From positions 1 to 64,000 of the forward strand of contig DASSOG010000063.1 of assembly GCA_035700805.1 (NCBI GenBank): a stretch of DNA of 64,000 nucleotides. Direction: 5' to 3'. Origin of the DNA: JAGWRI01 sp035700805. Lineage in GTDB: Bacteria > Gemmatimonadota > Gemmatimonadetes > Gemmatimonadales > Gemmatimonadaceae. The notes under the pieces were generated by a model. The model saw nothing but the letters and a program-made list of their open reading frames with translations. It was not told where the DNA came from and ran no database searches. The position numbers and the translations under genes are program-made. Positions within the stretch are counted from its first letter, which is position 1. Every line of letters starts with the position of its first letter. Below, piece after piece: positions 41,195-49,356 of the stretch.

Positions 41195-43501
41195 TTATTT
41201 CTTGATCGGGACCTTCGCCGCGGAATCTCCCAGCGGGGCAGCGGCCGATTCCGGCAGCCCCTGCATGTTCGGGAAGTAATCGCCCATGTTGAGTGCCTGC
41301 ACGATGCCCCGGGTATCCGCCATCACGCGTGGCACCGCGGCCTGCCGGCCGAGCACATTGAGCGTTTGTGAAAGTTCGAGCCCGGTGGCGATGTACAGGT
41401 ACGGGATGCCGATGGACGGGGTATCCACCCAGCCCTTGCGCCTGGCCAGCGACTGCGGCGCCGTGAAGACGCTGTCCCACAGGGTCAGCGTGCGGTTGAC
41501 ATCCATCCACCCGTCGCCCTGCACCTGGATGGTGTCACGGGTTGATGCCGCCGGCGGGATGAACACTTTCTGGGCCAGCCCCTGCGTGAGCACGTTGTTG
41601 CCGAGTCCGAGCTGCTCCGCGTAGTGACCGGCCGTGCGGCTGATATAGATCGGGCGCTTGCCGTACGAGTCGGCGATCATGCGAAGCACGAACACCCCGG
41701 CGCGGTCCAGGTAACCGACGCCGTCGGCGTCATGCGGCAGCAGGCGCGGGTCCACGGTGGCGGCAATGGGGCCGAGCTGGTAGGTGGTGGCCTTGGTGAT
41801 GGGGAAGTACTGCGGTACCGCATCCGCCTCATCGAAGGTCATGTTGAGCGGCGGGGTGGTGGGCTTGGGCCACGACTTGTCCCGGTAGATGGCCGGCCCC
41901 TTGGCGGCGTCATAGGTATAGATGGGACGCCGGATCAACTGCCGCACGTACCAGTCGGTATTGAGCAATGACGTATTGGCCACGACCACGTCCTTGCGCA
42001 CGCCCAGCACGTCCTGGGCGAACCAGAGCGGGAAGGTGTCGTTGTCGCCGACGACCACCAGCACGCCATACGGCTCCACGGAATTGAGCATGTCCACGGC
42101 AAAGTCGCGCGTGTCGGTCTGGCCGGCGCGCGAAGCCCATTGCCAGTTGGCAAAGAGGGGCACGATGGCCAGCAGGAGCACGGGCGACGTCGAGAGCCAG
42201 CCGGCGCGCGTGGGCGTCTCGATGGTCGCGCCGTCGAAGCGCACTTTGCGGGTGCCGAACAGCGCCCCCAGCGACTCCCAGCAGAACAGGAGGCCGAGGG
42301 AGGCCCACACGCCCCACGGTGAGAAGCTCCAGATGAAGAAGTAGTCCCGGTCGCGGACTTCGCGCGCCACGGAGTTGCCCAGTTCCGGGGACTGCGAGGC
42401 GCCGTACTTGAAGTTCAGGTAGTAAATGAGGCAGAGCGTCACGGTGAACATGAAGCCGGCGAAATACCACCAACTTCGTCGGTCGTACTTGTAGTGCAGC
42501 CAGGCCCCGAGCAAGCCGAGCACCAGGAACGCCGCGGCCAGCGTATTCTGCACGCCGGGATGCCGGTTGAGGCCATCGCGCAGCCACTGCCACTTGAAGT
42601 ACCACCACCACATGCCCACCTGGCCCGAAATGAACGGGGCCTGGCGGTCGCTCAGCGCGGGCTTGCCATACTGCCCGCGATTGAAGTTGTACATGAACGC
42701 GTCGTACGTGCCCTTGCTGAAGGTGCACGACCAGTGCAGGCCGTCGCGGCACGCCGTGGGTTCACCCTCATTCATGGCGGGGTAGTACGCAGCGCGGATG
42801 GGCTGGATGGCGAACGGCGTGAGGCCGAAGCCGAGCGCCAGCACCGACGCCAGGATCAGCTTCCAGCGGAGGAACACCCGTGGCCGCCGCACCAGCATGG
42901 CCAGGCCGACGGCCGGCGCGGCCAGCATCCCGGCCATGTGATTGGCGTAGCCCAGCCCGAGCAGGTACGCCACCAGCACGAGGGTCCGGTCGGCGCGCCG
43001 GCCGTCGGGATTGTCGCACCACCGGATCATGAGCCACGAGATGATGGCAATGCCGGCGAGGGAAATGGTATAGACCTTCTCGTTCACCACCGACTGGTTC
43101 CAGACGGAAAACGCGGTGGCGCCGATGAGCGTGGCGATGGCCGCGCCGAGGATGCGGCGCCAGTACTCGTGGAACCAGCGGGCCAGCACGTGCTCCGTGG
43201 TCAGGAACCACATGGACGCCGCGATGGCGCTGCAGAAGGCGGCAAAGATGTTGATCCGCATTGCCACCGAGCCGGCAATCGGCAACACCGACATCACTCG
43301 ACCCAGCAGCACGAACAGCGGATTGCCCGGCGGGTGCGGCAGGCCCAGCGTGTACGCGGCGGAGATGTACTCGCTGGTGTCCCACATGGCCGTGGTGGGC
43401 GCCAGCGTAACGAGGTAGAGCAGGAACACCACCGCGCCGGCGATCGTGGCGGCCAGGTAGGAGGGGCGGTAGTCGGTTTCGGGCTGGGCGGTGGTCGCCA
43501 T
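41195..43501 (-). CDS. DUF2723 family multi-pass membrane protein
   Basis: A protein of 768 residues with about eleven membrane helices in the first 450 residues and a periplasmic C-terminal domain. The N-terminal signature is TAMWDTSEYISAAYTLGL and LPHPPGNPLFVLLGR, with an acidic DT-SE pair like the active-site loop of protein O-mannosyltransferase relatives; DUF2723 proteins share that GT-C fold. The usual substrate is undecaprenyl-linked sugar. The start at 43501 gives the hydrophobic N-terminus; a start at 43567 would add a non-conserved tail. It follows purH by 232 bp on the same strand. Confidence 0.88.
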   Translation of the reverse strand: MATTAQPETDYRPSYLAATIAGAVVFLLYLVTLAPTTAMWDTSEYISAAYTLGLPHPPGNPLFVLLGRVMSVLPIAGSVAMRINIFAAFCSAIAASMWFLTTEHVLARWFHEYWRRILGAAIATLIGATAFSVWNQSVVNEKVYTISLAGIAIISWLMIRWCDNPDGRRADRTLVLVAYLLGLGYANHMAGMLAAPAVGLAMLVRRPRVFLRWKLILASVLALGFGLTPFAIQPIRAAYYPAMNEGEPTACRDGLHWSCTFSKGTYDAFMYNFNRGQYGKPALSDRQAPFISGQVGMWWWYFKWQWLRDGLNRHPGVQNTLAAAFLVLGLLGAWLHYKYDRRSWWYFAGFMFTVTLCLIYYLNFKYGASQSPELGNSVAREVRDRDYFFIWSFSPWGVWASLGLLFCWESLGALFGTRKVRFDGATIETPTRAGWLSTSPVLLLAIVPLFANWQWASRAGQTDTRDFAVDMLNSVEPYGVLVVVGDNDTFPLWFAQDVLGVRKDVVVANTSLLNTDWYVRQLIRRPIYTYDAAKGPAIYRDKSWPKPTTPPLNMTFDEADAVPQYFPITKATTYQLGPIAATVDPRLLPHDADGVGYLDRAGVFVLRMIADSYGKRPIYISRTAGHYAEQLGLGNNVLTQGLAQKVFIPPAASTRDTIQVQGDGWMDVNRTLTLWDSVFTAPQSLARRKGWVDTPSIGIPYLYIATGLELSQTLNVLGRQAAVPRVMADTRGIVQALNMGDYFPNMQGLPESAAAPLGDSAAKVPIKK

Positions 43502-43733
43502 CTGGATCGGCTGGATGTGGAGGCGGGCAGCGGGCGCGCTGCCATCAAATGGAGCGCGCCAAGACAATCAAAAATGCGGTGGCGCCGAGAGTTATGAAAG
43601 GGAAGCGCCACCCAGTCCGGAGTCCTGACGCCCGGTAGCCGTCTGGGTGGGGCGCGTCCTCACGGCCTGGCAATTCGGGCTCTGTTCGGTCTGGTCCGAC
43701 AGCCCGGGCTTCCGGGCGGGGCGTGCGGCGCGT
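43502..43733. other. Gap between purH and the DUF2723 gene
   Basis: A 232-bp stretch between two leftward genes. It holds a short hairpin GCCCGG/CCGGGC at 43702-43717 close to the purH stop, a possible weak terminator. No gene or clear promoter is seen. Confidence 0.4.
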
Positions 43734-45266
43734 CTAGTGCCGGAACTGGCGCTTACCCGTGAACACCATCGCCATGCCATGCTCGTCAGCGGCCGCGATG
43801 ACCTCTGGATCGCGCACGCTGCCGCCCGGCTGGATGATGGCCTTCACTCCCGCCTGCGCGGCCTGGTCCACACCGTCGCGGAACGGGAAGTAGGCGTCAG
43901 ATCCCATCACGGCGCCCACGGTGTCATGGCCCTGCTGGCGCGCCTTGTGCGCCGCCAGGAAGGATGCGTCCACCCGGGACATCTGGCCGGCGCCGATGCC
44001 GATGGTGGCGCCGCCGCGAGCAAGCACGATCGCGTTGCTCTTCACGCTCGCCACGGCGCGCCACGCAAAGAGCAACTCGGCCAGTTCCGCCGAGTCCGGG
44101 CTGCGCGTGGTGGGGACGGTCCACCCGGTGTCGTCGATGGGACCCACGGACCGCTCCTGCACCAGCACGCCACCGCGCACGCGCTTGTAGTCGAAGCTGC
44201 CGGCGGGCCACGCCGCCGAGCCCTCGAGCACCCGCAGGTTCTTCTTGCGTCCCAGGATCTCCACGGCGGCATCCGCGAACGCCGGGGCCACGATGCACTC
44301 CACGAACAGGCTGGCCACCAGCCTGGCCGTCTCGTCGTCCACCGGCACGTTGAAGGCGATCACCGACCCGAAGGCAGAGGTGGGATCGCAGGCCAGCGCC
44401 TTGGCGTAGGCTTCGGCCGCGGTGGCACCCACCGCGAGCCCGCACGGCGTGGTGTGCTTGACGATGGCGCACGCCGTCTGCGTCCCGAAGGGTTCAATAG
44501 CCAGCAGCGCGCCCTCCAGGTCGAGCAGGTTGTTGAAGGAGAGTTCCTTGCCGCCCTTCTGCACCAGGGAAGCCAGGCCGGCGCCCGGTTGCTCCACGTA
44601 GAACGCCGCGGCCTGCGTGGGGTTCTCCCCATAGCGCAACGATTGCGCCAGCTCAAAACTCATGGTGACGGTCTGCGGGAACTTCTCGCGTCGCTGCGCC
44701 GCGAACCAGGCCGCGATGGCCGCGTCGTAGCCGGCGGTGTGCGCGTACACCTTGCCCGCGAGCAGGCGGCGCAGGTCCAGGTCGTCATCGGCGGCGCCAA
44801 GGGCGGCGAGCACGCGCGCGTAGTCGCCCGGGTCCACCACGACGAAGACCGACGCGAAGTTCTTGGCCGCGGACCTGAGCATGCTCGGTCCGCCTATATC
44901 AATATTCTCAATGACGTCTTCCGGGGCGACGCCGGGGCGGGCGGCCGTCTGCCGGAAGGGGTACAGGTTCACGACCACCAGGTCGATGAGCGGGATGCCG
45001 TGTTCCTGCAGCGCGGCCATGTGCTCGGGCAGGTCCCGCCGGGCCAGCAGGCCGCCGTGCACCACTGGATGCAGCGTCTTCACCCGCCCGTCGAGCATCT
45101 CGGGAAAGCCCGTGGCCTCGCTCACGTCCTGCACGGCAATCCCCGCCTCGCGCAGCACGCGCGCCGTGCCCCCGGTGGAGATCAACTCCCAGCCAAGCCC
45201 CGCCAGTCCCTGGGCAAATTCGACGAGGCCGGTCTTGTCTGAAACGGAGAGGAGGGCACGAGGCAT
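43734..45266 (-). CDS. purH: Bifunctional AICAR transformylase / IMP cyclohydrolase
   Basis: Catalyses the last two steps of IMP synthesis: formylation of AICAR with 10-formyl-THF, then ring closure. The 510 residues begin with the IMP cyclohydrolase domain (LLSVSDKTGLVEFAQ, LISTGGTARVL, the KTLHPVVHGGLL motif). The AICAR transformylase domain follows from about residue 190 with IVKHTTPCGLAV and DPTSAFGSVIA, and a C-terminal GSDAYFPFRDG. All expected motifs are intact. purN, gmhB and selA lie upstream on the same strand, with a 211-bp gap before purH. Confidence 0.97.
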   Translation of the reverse strand: MPRALLSVSDKTGLVEFAQGLAGLGWELISTGGTARVLREAGIAVQDVSEATGFPEMLDGRVKTLHPVVHGGLLARRDLPEHMAALQEHGIPLIDLVVVNLYPFRQTAARPGVAPEDVIENIDIGGPSMLRSAAKNFASVFVVVDPGDYARVLAALGAADDDLDLRRLLAGKVYAHTAGYDAAIAAWFAAQRREKFPQTVTMSFELAQSLRYGENPTQAAAFYVEQPGAGLASLVQKGGKELSFNNLLDLEGALLAIEPFGTQTACAIVKHTTPCGLAVGATAAEAYAKALACDPTSAFGSVIAFNVPVDDETARLVASLFVECIVAPAFADAAVEILGRKKNLRVLEGSAAWPAGSFDYKRVRGGVLVQERSVGPIDDTGWTVPTTRSPDSAELAELLFAWRAVASVKSNAIVLARGGATIGIGAGQMSRVDASFLAAHKARQQGHDTVGAVMGSDAYFPFRDGVDQAAQAGVKAIIQPGGSVRDPEVIAAADEHGMAMVFTGKRQFRH

Positions 45267-45477
45267 GATGCGGATAGGCTACCGGTTGGGGGCCATGGCC
45301 ATCGTGGCCACGCCGGACTGCGTGAACGGGGGACCGCCATGACCGCCGCTCGCGGCGCCCCACTGGAATGGAATGTGCGAGGTGGACGCGATGCGCACCA
45401 CCCGGGCGAGTTCCCCGGTAGCACGCGCGGCAACCCGGGGCGGCATGGCGGACGTCAGCGCGCGGGCTGCGAGGTGC
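45267..45477. other. Gap between purN and purH
   Basis: A 211-bp gap between two leftward purine genes. A leftward open frame of 87 codons (45279-45542) crosses it but starts inside purN and has no recognisable features. The palindrome GGCCATGGCC lies at 45292-45301, 26 bp before the purH start. Nothing else supportable is seen. Confidence 0.45.
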
Positions 45478-46164
45478 TCACGCGCGCAGCGCATGCTCGA
45501 TCTCCCTGATGAGCGTCGGAGCTGCCTCTGGGGCCGGCCCACTGGCGTCGGTGCGTCCCGTCACCGGCGGCTGCCCGGCGCGGATGCGGCCGGCCACCAG
45601 CGCCTGTACCACACGCGGATAGAGCACATGCTCCACCTGCAGCACACGGACGGCAAGGGTCTCCGCCGTCTCGTCGGGACGGACGGGAATTGCCCACTGG
45701 GCGATGATCGCCCCGTGGTCGAAATGCTCGTCCACAAAATGGACGGTCGGTCCGCTCTCCCGGGCTCCGGACGCGATTACCGCCTGGTGCACGTGGTGAC
45801 CGAACATCCCGGGCCCGCCGAACGCGGGCAGGAGCGCCGGATGCACGTTCACGATCCGCCCCGCGTACTCGCGCACGACGGCCGCCGGCACCAGGCGAAG
45901 GTAGCCCGCGAGCACGACATAATCCGCCCGCGCCGAGTGCAGCACGTCGAGCAGGTCCTGGCCGTCCGGCGCGGACGGACCGCGCACCAGCGCCGTGGCA
46001 ATCGCGCGCTGCCGGGCGCGTGCCAGCGCCCCGGCCCGCGCGCGGTCGCTGGCCACCAGCACCACCTCGCCCGCCCGGCGTTCGCCCAGCGCGTCGAGGT
46101 AGTCGAGGAGGGCCTGCAGGTTGGAGCCGCCACCGGACGCGAGCACGGCCAGGCGAGCCGTCAC
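45478..46164 (-). CDS. purN: Phosphoribosylglycinamide formyltransferase
   Basis: Transfers a formyl group from 10-formyl-THF to GAR in purine synthesis. The protein has 228 residues. Motifs are LAVLASGGGSNLQAL near the start and VLAGYLRLVP in the middle. The catalytic NVHPALLPAFGG follows, then SGPTVHFVDEHFDHGAII with the conserved His and Asp. The C-terminal tail is longer than in E. coli PurN. The start at 46164 overlaps the gmhB stop by ATGA. With purH downstream it shares a leftward purine set. Confidence 0.95.
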   Translation of the reverse strand: MTARLAVLASGGGSNLQALLDYLDALGERRAGEVVLVASDRARAGALARARQRAIATALVRGPSAPDGQDLLDVLHSARADYVVLAGYLRLVPAAVVREYAGRIVNVHPALLPAFGGPGMFGHHVHQAVIASGARESGPTVHFVDEHFDHGAIIAQWAIPVRPDETAETLAVRVLQVEHVLYPRVVQALVAGRIRAGQPPVTGRTDASGPAPEAAPTLIREIEHALRA

Positions 46165-46709
46165 GCGCCGGATCCCAGGAAGCGGTCCACCGCCTCATTG
46201 AGCGAACTGGTAATCGAGGCGCGCGCGCGGGCGGCGTCCAGGTCGGCCGGTGGTGTTTCATCCGTGGGCACGAGGATGGCCAGGCCGCCCAGCGTGAGGC
46301 CGGGTTCGATGTCGCGGAAGTGGTCACCGGCATAGAGACACGACGCCAGGTCCAGGTCGTGGTCGGCGGCGGCGCGCTCAAAGAGCAGCGTGCCCGGCTT
46401 CCGGCACGCGCAGGGGCCGGTGAAATCCGGGTGGTGCGGGCAGACATAGAAGTCGTCCACGTGCGCGCCCCATCGGCGCAGCTCCTGCTGGAGCCGGGCA
46501 TGCACGCGGTCGGTTTCCTCGCGCGTGAAGAAGCCCCGCGCGATGCCCGACTGGTTGGTGATGATGATGACCGGCACGTCCGCCTGATTGAGCCGACGGA
46601 CGGCGCGCGCCGCGCCGCCGAGCAGCACGACGTCCACCGGCTGGTCGGTGAAGTGGAAGTCCACCATGACGGTGCCGTCGCGATCGAGCAGGGCCGCCCG
46701 CCGGGTCAT
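46161..46709 (-). CDS. gmhB: D-glycero-beta-D-manno-heptose-1,7-bisphosphate 7-phosphatase
   Basis: A HAD-superfamily phosphatase of 182 residues removing the C7 phosphate in ADP-heptose synthesis for LPS inner core. The nucleophile motif is LLDRDGTVMVD (Asp9), followed by VPVIIITNQSGIARGFF. The zinc region is CPHHPDFTGPCACRKPG, and late acidic residues are in LYAGDHFRDI. All active-site elements are present. It overlaps selA (upstream) and purN (downstream) by 4 bp each. Some related phosphatases act on histidinol phosphate, but the CPHHP and CRKPG pattern favours GmhB. Confidence 0.9.
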   Translation of the reverse strand: MTRRAALLDRDGTVMVDFHFTDQPVDVVLLGGAARAVRRLNQADVPVIIITNQSGIARGFFTREETDRVHARLQQELRRWGAHVDDFYVCPHHPDFTGPCACRKPGTLLFERAAADHDLDLASCLYAGDHFRDIEPGLTLGGLAILVPTDETPPADLDAARARASITSSLNEAVDRFLGSGA

Positions 46710-48061
46710 GCGTCCAGCGCCCGTGCAATGGCGCCCACCACGGCGCGGTCGTCGCGCTCGGGAATGGCGCGGAGGTCCACGAGCAATCGCCCTTCGTGCA
46801 TGCGTCCCACGAGCACCGGGTCGCCCGCGCGCAGGCGCGCCTCGAGCGCGGTGGCGTCGCCGCCCAGCGACAGGGCGACGGATGGGAGGCGCGCCGTGGG
46901 ATACGCGCCGCCGCCCACGGTCGCCTCGCTCTCCACCACGCGCGCTTCCGCCGACGCGGGCAGCGCGGTGAGTATCTGTCCGGCGCGCGTCGTGAGCACC
47001 TGGACCGTGGCCCCGAGCATGCGCAGCGTCGGGACTTCGGCAAAGGCGCGCTCCGGGTCGCGATACAGCGAGAGCGTCGCTCCGAGCGCGGCCAGCGTGA
47101 GCTTGTCCACGCGGACGGCGCGCGTGAGGGGATTGGCGCGCACGCGGGCAATGGTGTCGGCCCGTCCCAGGATGATGCCGGCCTGCGGGCCGCCCAGCAG
47201 CTTGTCGCCGCTCATGGTGACCAGCGTGGCCCCGGCACGCACGGCTTCCATGGCCGTGGGTTCGCCCGTGAGCCCCACGCGCGCGAGGTCCACCAGCAGG
47301 CCGCTGCCGAGGTCGTGCAGCACCGAGAGCCCACGGGGCGCCGCCAGTCTCACGAGCTCCTCCACGCGCACCTCCGCCACGAACCCGTCCATGGCGAAGT
47401 TGCTGCGGTGGATCTTGGCCATGGCCGCGGTGGCCGGCGTGATGGCTCGCTCGTAGTCCGCCACATGGGTGCGGTTGGTGGTGCCCACTTCCACCAGTCG
47501 TGCGCCGCTCTTGCCCATGACCTCCGGCACGCGGAAGCTGCCGCCGATTTCCACCAGTTCGCCGCGTGAGACGATCACCTCATGTCCGTCAGCGACGGTG
47601 TTGAGGGCGAGCAGCACGGCGGCGGCGCCATTGTTGACCACCAGCGCGTCATCGGCGCCGGTCAATTCGCGCAGCAGGCGCACACAATGCGCGTGGCGCG
47701 AGCCCCGGTGGCCCGTGGTGAGGTCGTATTCCAGGTTGGTGTAGCCGGCGGCAATGCGACGGATGGCGGTCACGGCGGCATCGGCCAGCGGGGCGCGGCC
47801 CAGGTTGGTGTGCAGCACCACGCCAGTGCCATTGAGCACCTGCCGCAGCGATGGCCGGAGCGCCAGTGATACGGCATTGCTGATGCGGCCCGCCCATTCC
47901 GCGTCCGATTCGGGGGCGGCGCCGCCCAGCCGGACCTCCTCGAGGACGCCGCGCACGGCGTCGGCCACGAGTTCGCGCGGGCTGGTCAGCGTCAACTGCC
48001 GGATCTCGGCGAGTTCGAGCAGCGTGTTCACGCTTGGGATGGAGCGGCGTCGGTCGGCCAT
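46706..48061 (-). CDS. selA: L-seryl-tRNA(Sec) selenium transferase
   Basis: A fold-type I PLP enzyme of 451 residues that converts Ser-tRNA(Sec) to Sec-tRNA(Sec) with selenophosphate. Conserved blocks are SVNTLLEL, LNGTGVVLHTNLGRAPL, TNLEYDLTTGHRGSR, VNNGAAAVLLALNT, LHDLGSG and the PLP-lysine motif TMSGDKLLGGPQAG. Length and motifs are complete. No selB, selC or selD lies in the window, and I saw no in-frame UGA in an otherwise obvious gene here. It overlaps the lipoprotein upstream (ATGA) and gmhB downstream, so it is read with the purine/LPS genes. Confidence 0.95.
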   Translation of the reverse strand: MADRRRSIPSVNTLLELAEIRQLTLTSPRELVADAVRGVLEEVRLGGAAPESDAEWAGRISNAVSLALRPSLRQVLNGTGVVLHTNLGRAPLADAAVTAIRRIAAGYTNLEYDLTTGHRGSRHAHCVRLLRELTGADDALVVNNGAAAVLLALNTVADGHEVIVSRGELVEIGGSFRVPEVMGKSGARLVEVGTTNRTHVADYERAITPATAAMAKIHRSNFAMDGFVAEVRVEELVRLAAPRGLSVLHDLGSGLLVDLARVGLTGEPTAMEAVRAGATLVTMSGDKLLGGPQAGIILGRADTIARVRANPLTRAVRVDKLTLAALGATLSLYRDPERAFAEVPTLRMLGATVQVLTTRAGQILTALPASAEARVVESEATVGGGAYPTARLPSVALSLGGDATALEARLRAGDPVLVGRMHEGRLLVDLRAIPERDDRAVVGAIARALDA

Positions 48062-49356
48062 CAGCGGAGGCCTCCCTCGCGAAGCGGCGCGAGGCGGCCA
48101 CGCTCCGGCGCGCGGCGCCCGGTGGTGTCGGGGCGGGGGCGCACGGGCGTGGTGTCCGGCTTGACGGCGGCTTTCGGCGTGGCGAACACGCGCGTGGACG
48201 TAGCGGTGTCGCCCAGCAGGTTCACCATGCCGGTGGCCGTGACGCGAATCCGCGTGTTGGGCGGAAGCGCCGTTGCCGGGTTGAGGGTGAGCACCACCGC
48301 CGTGGGCGGCGCAGGCCGCGAGGGTTTGGGCATCGTGTCGGCGGGCGCCGCGGCGGCTTCCGGCGTGGCCGGTGCGGCTGCGGGGGCTGCCTTCCTGGCG
48401 GCCGCCGCACTATCGGACTTGGCCGCGGTGTCGCGCAGGGCCGCCAGGGAATCCGCCTGTCGGACGGAATCCGCATGCGCCTTGGCGCGGTCCGCGGTAT
48501 ATGCCGCCAGCGTGCGCGCCGTGGCGACGGTCAGGCGCGTGGAGTCGCCGGCGATCACCGTGAACTGGGCCGTGTCGAGGCCGGCGTCCGGGCTCAGCGG
48601 CTTGTCGAAGGTGAGCTGGATGGTCGTGCTGTCCAGCGCGGTTGCCACCACGATCGACGGGCCGATGGTGTCACGCGCCGCCGCGAGCAGCTCCAGGTAG
48701 GGCTGTGCGTCCGTGATGTTCACCTGCGTGCTGTCCCAGATCTCATTGGCGTCGCGGGTGAGGCTGTGGTTGCCGTCCACATAGGCGATCACGGAGTACG
48801 TGCCGGGGCCGAAGGGACCAAGGTGGAACTGTCCGGAGCTGTCGGCAATGCCAAAGTACACCACGCTGTCGGGGCGCTGGATGGCCTCGACCACGGCGCC
48901 CGGGGCCACGCGCTGCGCCGCCCAGTCAAAGACGCGCCCATGCACCCCGAAGGCGGGCATGGTCGCGCCGGTGCTGAAGACGACGGTGTACGCCTTTTTG
49001 GTGGCGTTGCCGCTGAGGTCGCGCAGGCCGGGGAGCAGCGTCACCGCGTATGCCGTGTTGGGCCGCCACTTGCCGTCCTGCGGCTGGACGTCGATGTGGT
49101 CGCGGTGCCAGTGGACCTTGGGATCCCCCACGCGCGGGGAAACCAGGAACAGGCCGTTCAGGTCGCCGGTGGGCCCCGACCGGTCGCTCACCACTTCATT
49201 GAACTGGAATGTGACGGCGTCCCCGTGAAAATTAACGGAGTTCGTATCGGGCACGACGCTGACCAGCGTCGGGGGATCATGGTCCACGGGGCCGCCGGGG
49301 ATCGGCGCCATCGAGGCGCAGCCGACCAGCAGCACCAGGACCACTAGCCGCCGCAC
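48061..49356 (-). CDS. Ig-like (SbsA/Big_5-type) lipoprotein
   Basis: A lipoprotein of 431 residues. The GTG at 49356 gives VRRLVVLVLLVGCASMAP with lipobox LVGC. A first Big_5-type domain begins PPTLVSVVPDTNSVNFHGD (about 30-125) and shows the FNEVV and AYAVTLLPGLRDLSGN pattern. A carboxypeptidase-like strand set follows (GVHGRVFDWAAQRVAPGAVV). An Ala/Pro/Asp-rich low-complexity linker lies around 280-350, and the C-terminus is Arg/Pro-rich. It overlaps the valS 3' end by 13 bp and selA by 1 bp. A surface or periplasmic structural role is likely. Confidence 0.82.
   Translation of the reverse strand: MRRLVVLVLLVGCASMAPIPGGPVDHDPPTLVSVVPDTNSVNFHGDAVTFQFNEVVSDRSGPTGDLNGLFLVSPRVGDPKVHWHRDHIDVQPQDGKWRPNTAYAVTLLPGLRDLSGNATKKAYTVVFSTGATMPAFGVHGRVFDWAAQRVAPGAVVEAIQRPDSVVYFGIADSSGQFHLGPFGPGTYSVIAYVDGNHSLTRDANEIWDSTQVNITDAQPYLELLAAARDTIGPSIVVATALDSTTIQLTFDKPLSPDAGLDTAQFTVIAGDSTRLTVATARTLAAYTADRAKAHADSVRQADSLAALRDTAAKSDSAAAARKAAPAAAPATPEAAAAPADTMPKPSRPAPPTAVVLTLNPATALPPNTRIRVTATGMVNLLGDTATSTRVFATPKAAVKPDTTPVRPRPDTTGRRAPERGRLAPLREGGLR

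Noticed and set aside
45279..45542. A small gene between purN and purH
   Set aside because: The frame starts inside purN and has no recognisable motif; kept only as a note on the gap.
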